A stretch of DNA of 64,000 nucleotides from Luffa acutangula (taxonomy: Eukaryota; Streptophyta; Magnoliopsida; Cucurbitales; Cucurbitaceae). The notes under the pieces were generated by a model. The model was not told the origin of the DNA and searched no databases. It saw nothing but the letters and a program-made list of their open reading frames with translations. The DNA is taken from positions 35,230,982 to 35,294,981 of the forward strand of contig CM072094.1 in assembly GCA_036850905.1 (NCBI GenBank), given 5' to 3'. The position numbers were made by a program, and so were the translations under genes. Positions 57,353-64,000 of this stretch are shown here, in pieces (the first letter of the stretch is position 1; every line of letters starts with the position of its first letter).

Positions 57353-60300
57353 TCAAAAAAAAAGTTTCAAAAACTGCTTTTCACCCAAAAATGAAAAAGA
57401 ATTTATTAGCACTTCATATGCATTTCTATTAAAAAAATGATAATTAAAGATCTTTATGACAATTAAAAAAGCGGTTATTTATTGTAATCATGTTTTGGAA
57501 AGCCTTTTGTTTTGTTTTGTTAAAGGGTTTTGCTTGGTAACAACTATTAGTTTCATGCTTTGAAATATTAAATTTATTAATTAATAATTTCTTTATTTCG
57601 ATTTTGTTTGTTAACATTTTACATGTTTAACTCATACTTAACCTTTTTTTTAAAAAAAAAAAAAAATTAGATTGCATGCTTTGATAACTATTTTAGTTAT
57701 TTATCTTTCTATTTTTAGCTGTGTTTAAAAAAAACAAAACAAATTATCATATATGTTCGTAAAAAGCAAATTTTGGAAACATGGTAATATATATGATTAT
57801 GCTTTTGTAAATATGGTCTTGGTTTTTAATTTGGTTGATGGTCAAAGTTTCTATGCATGTGGTTTGGACTTAGTTTTAATTTGGTCTCTCTATGGTATAA
57901 ATTTAGTTTCAAAATAGTCTCTTTATGGTCTCAAAAGTTTCAATTTAGTGCTTATGATTTAGTCAAATTTCACAAATTGTCCTAGCCGTTACCACATTAA
58001 CATATATATATTTTTTTCATGTAGTAGTTTTCTATTCGGGTAGCTATAATAGTAGACTTTATATATTAGGGTTCTAGGCTTAGTAAAAAATAAAAGAAAA
58101 TAAATGGCCTTTTCAAGTGAGTAAAACACAATTTAAAACAGATATGTGAGATTTAAATAAACCATAAATAAGTATCAAGTTGAACCAAAGTCCAAACCAT
58201 GAAGACCAAATTAAAACTTTGAAAACCGTAGGACCAAATTGAAGACAAGTCAAAACTATGAGGACTAGATTGAAACTATTCCTCAACTGGGGACCAAATT
58301 GTAATGGGTTTGGGAAGAAGTGCATGGAAATGAAATATACATGAAAAAGTAGAGCACACACGACATAGAAGTAAACAAAGAAATAGAAGTAAAAACTAAA
58401 AAGTAGGCCACATAGAATTTGGACAAGTCACAGACAAAGCAAACCAAAACATTCTTGTTTGCTTTCCCCGGACACACCGACCTACATGCACTATGCCCTT
58501 CTGATCTGACCACAGATAGAGAGAGAGAAAGAGAGGGAGGGGGTGTCCTTAGGTGTAGGACAGTAGTGATAGTAATGGGACTCTCAGAGACCCTATTGCC
58601 CTGCAGACTCCTGTGAGAGCCCCAAACCAGGTTACATGTTAAAGAAAAAGTCCCTCAGCCTCCAGGCAAAGGGTTTTGCAGCCCTCCAAGAGACCAACTT
58701 TGTATTTTTCCTACAAAATCATTATCCTCTCTCTCTCTCTCTCTTAAAATATTCAAAATTCATTTCTGTCTGTTTCAAACAAGACACACAAACACACACA
58801 CAAACTCTACTCTCTCTCTCTCTCTCTCTCTCATGCATGAGCTTCTCTATAACCCACACACTTCAATCATATTTTTCTATACAAACAAATAACCTATTCA
58901 GAAACAGAAGGATCAGACTGTCCATTTCAGAACAAAGTTTCAATTTTTCATCACATAATTCATTTGGGTAGCTTATTATTTCAAAACACAAAAATAAAAA
59001 AGACATCTTTTTAGAAACTACACAAAACACAACGGTCGAAAATATGTCCGTTTGACATTCTAAAAAAAAAAGCTTCATTAAGCTCTGATAATTCATCCAA
59101 TTCATTAAAAAAGGAGTAAAAATAGAGTGGTTTTTTGAAATGAGTTTGAATTGAGAAAGCTACACAAGGGCCTGAGGAGAGAGATGGAGTTGAAAAAGAT
59201 GTAACATAAATGAGCAGAAGAACTAAAGACACAAGTGAGAAAGCTTGAAAGAGAAAGGGGAGATGTAAAAAATGGAGAGAAAAAAGGGTTTTCAAGTGCA
59301 AAGATCTACACAATGAGCCACATTGATTTTCTTGAATTGAGGAGTCGTTTTCATCTTGAATTTCGTTTATACTTGGATACATTTTCATTGGCCAGTCCAC
59401 ATCTAAACAACCCTAGCTACCTATATATATAATACACACCACTTTTTTCCACCATCTTTTTTCTTTTTCTTTTTCTTTTTCTTCTTTTTGGCGCCAATCA
59501 AAACTTCCCCGTCTGAACTCTTAGATAGACAATCATTGTTCCTCATGGCTTATTAATTATTCGAGTAAAAAAAAAAAAAAAGATGTTTGCGTGTTGGATT
59601 TGAAATTAAATGCTTCATTTTTCTGAGAGACATTCAGACATCAGAACAGACAAAATTTAAAGAAACTGGAAGAAGTAAAGGTGGAGTTCATCTACTCATG
59701 TTAGCCAGCCATGCCAGTTTGGTGAGAGCATTTAATGAAGTAGGTCCACTCCTTCCAGCCACATGCACCATGGACTTTAGGGCTCAGATATATATACATA
59801 TTGGCTTTATTTCCTACTGTTTGAAATATTCTTGAATATAAAATTCATACCTTTTTATTTGCACATCTAATTTTGATTGTATCATTAACTTATTGCACTT
59901 ATGTTGTCAAAAAAAAAAAAGATAACTTTTCAAAGGACAACAATTATGATCATATAACCTATTGGGATACAGCTAGCCAACATCACAAAACTAAATGCAG
60001 CAAAATCACCTTCACACAATTTTTCTTTCCTAAGCTAAGCCTTCTCCACGTGCAGTATATTTTGGCTAAGTTTAGAACTTTGTAATTGTGCTTCTTCAAA
60101 TTGTGAAGAAAGCCCTACCATTTTTATTCCAAGTTGAGCCAACGAAGTAGCTGAGGAGACCAACAAAATTAAGCTCCTGTTTTCAGAAACTGCAAGTAAT
60201 CCAACAAGCTTGTGAGAATCTAAGTTTGTTTTCTACTAACATGAAAAAAAAAAAAAAAAAAACACTCAAAAGAAATGAAAAAAAAAAGAAAGAAACGCTT

Positions 60301-60767
60301 AATTTCATCAATTGTGGACTCAATTTGGGAAATATAAAATAATGATATCTTCATTCAAAAGATTCCTCACAAACAGGTTGTCAGTGAGACTAGCAACATT
60401 AATTTTCCAAGCCCAAGTTCAATACTAGTTTTTGCACCTTCCAGGACCACTATGGCTTCGGCAATGAGGACGCTTTGGCAATATTAGACTTGTATACTTT
60501 TGGCTGCCAAACCAACCCTGTTTTTATCCCCAGTTAACAATTAAGGCACCGTTGATAATCGTTTAGGTTTAGGTTTTGGTTTCTTTCTTTTGTTATTTAC
60601 GTTCTTTCTATGTTTTCAAAAACTTGTATTTTTTTTAGAATTTAGCTAAGAATTCACATGTTTCTTTAACAAAGATGAAAATCATTTAAGAAAATTAAGA
60701 GAAAACAAACATCACTTCCAAAAATAAAAAACCGAATGATTATCAAACATACCTAAAATAGACACCG
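57353..60767. other. Low-repeat stretch without a recognised gene
   Basis: 57353-58400 is AT-rich spacer. 58400-59450 is less AT-rich, with CT microsatellites (58724-58744 and 58810-58832) and an imperfect hairpin at about 58575-58622 (GGGACTCTCAGAG pairing with CTGTGAGAGCCCC). On the minus strand a TATATATATAGG box at about 59420-59432 precedes a pyrimidine-rich stretch like a plant 5' leader. No frame above about 130 codons and no known microRNA was recognised. 59450-60767 shows nothing supported. Confidence 0.35.
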
Positions 60768-61041
60768 TGTTGTGAAAATGAAAGGTTTTCCATTTTCATT
60801 TTTAAACTTTATTTGGCAATTAGTGTGACTTCTGGTTTGTGTGACTTTTGGCTTTTGGTTTCTTGTAACCAATAGTGACTTTTGAGTTTTGGGAGTTAGG
60901 TGAGTTATGAGGGCATTTTATCACATTTAAAGTTATGAACCATTGGTATTCTATGGTTACTTTTGTAAGCCTATATAAAGGCATGCTTAGTTGAATAAAA
61001 AATCATCTCCATTCATACTTGTCTTCCACATTTTTCTAACA
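60768..61041 (+). repeat. 5' LTR of the Copia element (274 bp)
   Basis: TGTTGTGAAAATG to TTTTTCTAACA, with a TATA box CTATATAAAG at 60971-60980. Boundaries come from the TGTT/AACA ends and the adjacent primer-binding site, because the partner LTR is not in the window. Confidence 0.72.
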
Positions 61042-61044
61042 AAG

Positions 61045-61056
61045 TGGTATCAGAGC
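61045..61056 (+). promoter_or_regulatory. Copia primer-binding site (initiator tRNA-Met)
   Basis: TGGTATCAGAGC, the classic plant Copia primer-binding site complementary to the 3' end of initiator methionine tRNA, three bases after the LTR. Confidence 0.92.
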
Positions 61057-61079
61057 GAGTAGCAAAAAAATTGAGAGAA

Positions 61080-64000
61080 ATGACCAATGGTGGGATGGGT
61101 TCGCTTCAATTACCGATGCTTTCCAAGCTCAACTATGACAATTGGAGCATCAAGATAAAAACGTTACTAGGAGCACAAGATGTGTGGGAGATCGTAGAGA
61201 ACGGTTTCCAAGAGGCGGAAGCTGGAGCCGATCAAGCGCAAAGAGATGCGTTAAAGGAGACAAGAAAGAAGGACAAGAAGACCCTCTATATCTTGTACCA
61301 ATCGGTGGATGAAGACACGCTTGAGACCATCGCCAATGTCGAGACGTCAAAGGCGGCATGGGACAAGCTCCAATCGACTCATAGAGGAGTCGATCGTGTG
61401 AAAAAGGTACGGTTGCAAACTTTACGTGGTGAATTTGAATCTTTACAAATGAAGGAGACGGAGGTGATAGCGGAATATCACACAAGAGTAATGACCATCG
61501 TCAACCAATTGAGACGGAACGGTGAAGAAATTGCCGATGTTCGTGTCATGGAAAAGGTTCTACGGAGCCTAAATACAAAGTTCGAGATTATTGCCACGAC
61601 AATCGAGGAGACACAGGATCTCGAGATTATGACGATTGAACAATTTATAGGCTCATTGCAAGCCTATGAGGAGAAAAAGAAAAGGAGGATGGAGCAAACA
61701 GAGACCATTGAACAACTTCTCCAACTCAAACTCAAGGAGGAGAATAGTCGTGGACGTGGAAGAGGACGTGGTGGTCGAGGCCGTGGTGGAAGAGGTGAAA
61801 CCAACACCGAAGTTTCTCAAAATTCGAGTGATTCCTCAAGAGGAAGAGGAGGTCGAAGTCGTGGAAGACGTGGTGGAAGATCTGGGAGAGATAAATCTCA
61901 GGTAAAATGTTATAATTGTAATAAGTATGGACATTATGCAAATGAGTGTTACTCATCTCAATCAGAATCAAGTGATCAGAAGCATCAAGATCAGTCAACC
62001 ACTAGCACATCCAAAGCCCATCAAGGGCAATCCAATTATGCAGAGGAGAATGGAACCTTATTTATGGTTTCAAAGGGAGAAGAAGAGAGTCCAGATAGTA
62101 TGTGGTATCTTGACATCGGAGCCTCAAACCACATGTGTGGAAAACGCAAGATGTTTGTGGAGTTGAACGAGATGGAGAAAGGTAATATTGCCTTTGGAGA
62201 CAATTCTTTGGCCGCCATCAAAGGAATAGGTAAAATTCTCATTCGGTTAAAAAATGGAGAAAATCAATATATTACAAATGTTTATTACATTCCCAGTATA
62301 AAAAATAATATATTGAGTGTAGGACAATTGTTAGAGAAAGATTTTGAAGTTCAAATGAAAAACAATTGTTTGTATTTGAGGGATAATCATGAGAGACTTA
62401 TTGCTAAAGTTTCCATGACAAAAAACCGAATGTTTCCTTTGAATATATGTAATGATGTTCCAAAATGCTTGAAGACGTGTTATGAGGATCTCTCCTGGTT
62501 ATGGCATCTACGGTTCGGACACCTCAATTTTGGAAGTCTAGAAGACTTGTCGAAGAAGCAGATGGTGCGGGGTTTACCGCACATTCACAAGTCGAACCAA
62601 GTGTGTGAAGGATGTGTACTGGGCAAACATCATCAAAGTAGTTTTCCGAAGGAGTCTATGACAAGAGCCAAGAAGCCTCTAGAACTCATCCATGCTGATG
62701 TGTGTGGAATGATCAAACCGGAGTCTCATGGTAAAAGTAAATACTTCCTTCTGTTTATTGATGATTTTTCTAGAAAAACATGGGTGTACTTTTTGAAGGA
62801 AAAATCAGAAGTATTTTAAATCTTCAAGAGATTTAAGGCACGTGTGGAGAATGAAAGCAATCTTACAATCAAGGCCATGAGAACTGATTGAGGTGGTGAA
62901 TTCACATCAAATGAGTTCAAACAGTTTTGTGATGAAAAAGGCATTCGACGTCCGTTAACAGTACCAAGGACACCACAACAAAATGGCGTGGTGGAGAGGA
63001 AGAATCAGAAAATCTTGAATATGGAAAGAAGCATGTTAAAGACAAAGAAAATGCCAAGGGAATTTTGGGCGGAGGTCGTAGCTTGTGCGGTCTATTTGAC
63101 AAATCGAGCACCAACCAAAAGTGTGCTTGACAAGACGCCTCAAGAAGCTTGGAATGGAAGAAAGCCCGAAATTGGTCACTTCAAGGTATTTGGGAGTATT
63201 GCATATGCTCATGTGTCGGAAGAAAAAAGGACCAAGCTCGACGATCGAAGTGAGAAACTCATATTCATCGGTTATGATGCAAGTTCAAAGGGTTATCACC
63301 TTTACAATCCTTTGAATGGGAAGGTAATTATTAGTCGTGATGTTGTTTTTGATGAACAAGCATCTTGGGATTGGAATACACAGGAGGAGGAGTATGATTT
63401 CCTTCCATATTTTGAAGAAGACGATGAAAATGAGCCAACCAGAGATGAAATGGGTGAAGTTTTGCCTAGTCCAGTGCCATCCCATTTGACCGATCGATCG
63501 TAATCTGAAGGTTCATCTAGCGATTCTGAGAATGAAATTGGTCCAAGAGGAACCCGAAGTCTACATGAACTTAATGAGGTAAATGAAAATCAAAATGACA
63601 TAACTCTCTATTGTCTTTTTGGTGATTGTGAGCCTATTGTTTCCAAGAAGCCATTGCAAGCAAGAAATGGAAGGATGCAATGGATGAAGAAATTCGAGCG
63701 ATAGAGAAAAATGACACATGGGAGTTGACCAAGCTTCCAAAAGGGCACAAACCGATCGGAGTGAAGTGGTTATACAAGACAAAGAGAAAGGCCAATGGCG
63801 ATGTTGAAAGGCACAAGGTGAGACTAGTGGTGAAAGGGTATAGTCAACGACATGGCATCGACTATGATGAGGTATTTGCCCGCGTTGTTCGCCTTGAAAC
63901 TATTCGTTTGATTATTGCTTTGGCAGCTCATAATCATTGGAAAATACATCAAATGGATGTCAAATCGGCATTCTTGAATGGAATTCTTGAGGAAAAAGTC
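61080..64000 (+). pseudogene. gag-pol: Copia gag-pol polyprotein, interrupted
   Basis: The ATG at 61080 fits the Gag start (MTNGGMGSLQLPMLSKLNYD); the frame is open upstream into the primer-binding site by chance. Order: Gag (61110-61690), Arg/Gly-rich linker, zinc knuckle CYNCNKYGHYANEC (about 61908), protease (WYLDIGASNHMCG, about 62103), pre-integrase zinc region (HLRFGHLN, CEGCVLGKHH), integrase core (LIHADVCGMIKPES, LLFIDDFSRKTWVYF, TPQQNGVVERKN), then reverse transcriptase from about 63670 (MDEEIRAIEKNDTWELTKLP, GVKWLYKTKRKANG, QMDVKSAFLNG). Stops at 62817-62819, 62889-62891 and 63501-63503 and a frameshift near 63640 disable it. The protease reads DIGAS instead of the usual DTGAS. Confidence 0.87.

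Larger units (their letters stand above)
60768..64000 (+). mobile_element. Ty1/Copia LTR retrotransposon, 5' part (continues past the window)
   Basis: The 5' LTR (60768-61041) is followed by a primer-binding site and a decayed gag-pol running to the window end. Domain order is Gag, zinc knuckle, protease, integrase, reverse transcriptase, which defines Copia. The left target duplication would be CACCG (60763-60767); its partner lies outside. Confidence 0.88.

Noticed and set aside
58575..58622. Known microRNA precursor
   Set aside because: The stem is short and imperfect, and none of the conserved plant miRNA sequences I could recall is present.
61044..61079. Upstream GTG start for the Copia Gag
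   Set aside because: That frame runs through the primer-binding site; the ATG at 61080 matches the Gag N-terminus.

Overview
This is eudicot plant nuclear DNA. It is strongly AT-rich, has a plant-type multi-exon gene with large TE-filled introns, and is packed with Ty1/copia and Ty3/gypsy LTR retrotransposons, L1 LINEs, Mutator-like (MULE), PIF/Harbinger-like and Helitron-like DNA transposons. Several LTR families look like ones I associate with Cucurbitaceae, but that is an impression, not a test. Boundaries were read by eye from target-site duplications (TSDs), terminal repeats and internal paralogues.

Left part (1-13.1 kb). A decayed fragment of a CDSP32-like double-thioredoxin gene sits at the edge. 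A MULE-type element (2237-7602) carries about 220-bp tandem repeats, and the third repeat is split by a gypsy-like LTR element (3743-7439, TSD ATAGG). Next is a complete non-autonomous LTR element (7876-13122, TSD CATTA) that encodes only Gag plus protease.

Middle part (13.1-36.3 kb). A broken MULE gene is followed by a solo LTR (16653-20041, TSD TAATA) with a second truncated gypsy element nested in it (17520-19333, TSD GTAAA). A small intronless plant gene (22066-22434) lies between the two halves of a roughly 1-kb segmental duplication. The first copy holds a tRNA-derived SINE. The second is split by a 4.7-kb, extremely AT-rich insertion with a Helitron-like end. Then come a 2-kb MULE and two inverted copies of a 1.4-kb MULE-type element made largely of palindromic CTATCAGTGATAG-like repeats (TSDs TATATTTTA and TAAAATTTA). 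The second copy sits inside a Tourist-like MITE.

Gene-bearing part (36.7-44.5 kb). An IST1-like (ESCRT-III/VPS4-associated) gene can be reconstructed as six exons (322 codons, complete frame). Intron 3 contains a 5'-truncated LINE with a TSD. Intron 5 contains a GC-rich minisatellite element and a Tourist-like MITE. A second, inverted copy of the minisatellite element lies just downstream of the gene.

Right part (45-64 kb). A degenerate LINE on the minus strand has its reverse-transcriptase core replaced by about 210 bp that looks mitochondrial (nad1 exon/intron junction). It is followed by a second LTR of the solo-LTR family, a non-autonomous Helitron (53742-55676), a Harbinger-like element (55823-57095), a low-repeat stretch with no recognised gene (57.4-60.8 kb), and the 5' part of a decayed Copia element (60768 to the window end).

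Only two genes look intact: IST1-like and the small 22.1-kb gene. I found no CRISPR, operon or microbial system. The most unusual items are the mitochondrial filler inside the LINE, the Gag-only element saturated with one GC-rich motif, and the two inverted pairs of satellite-bearing DNA transposons.
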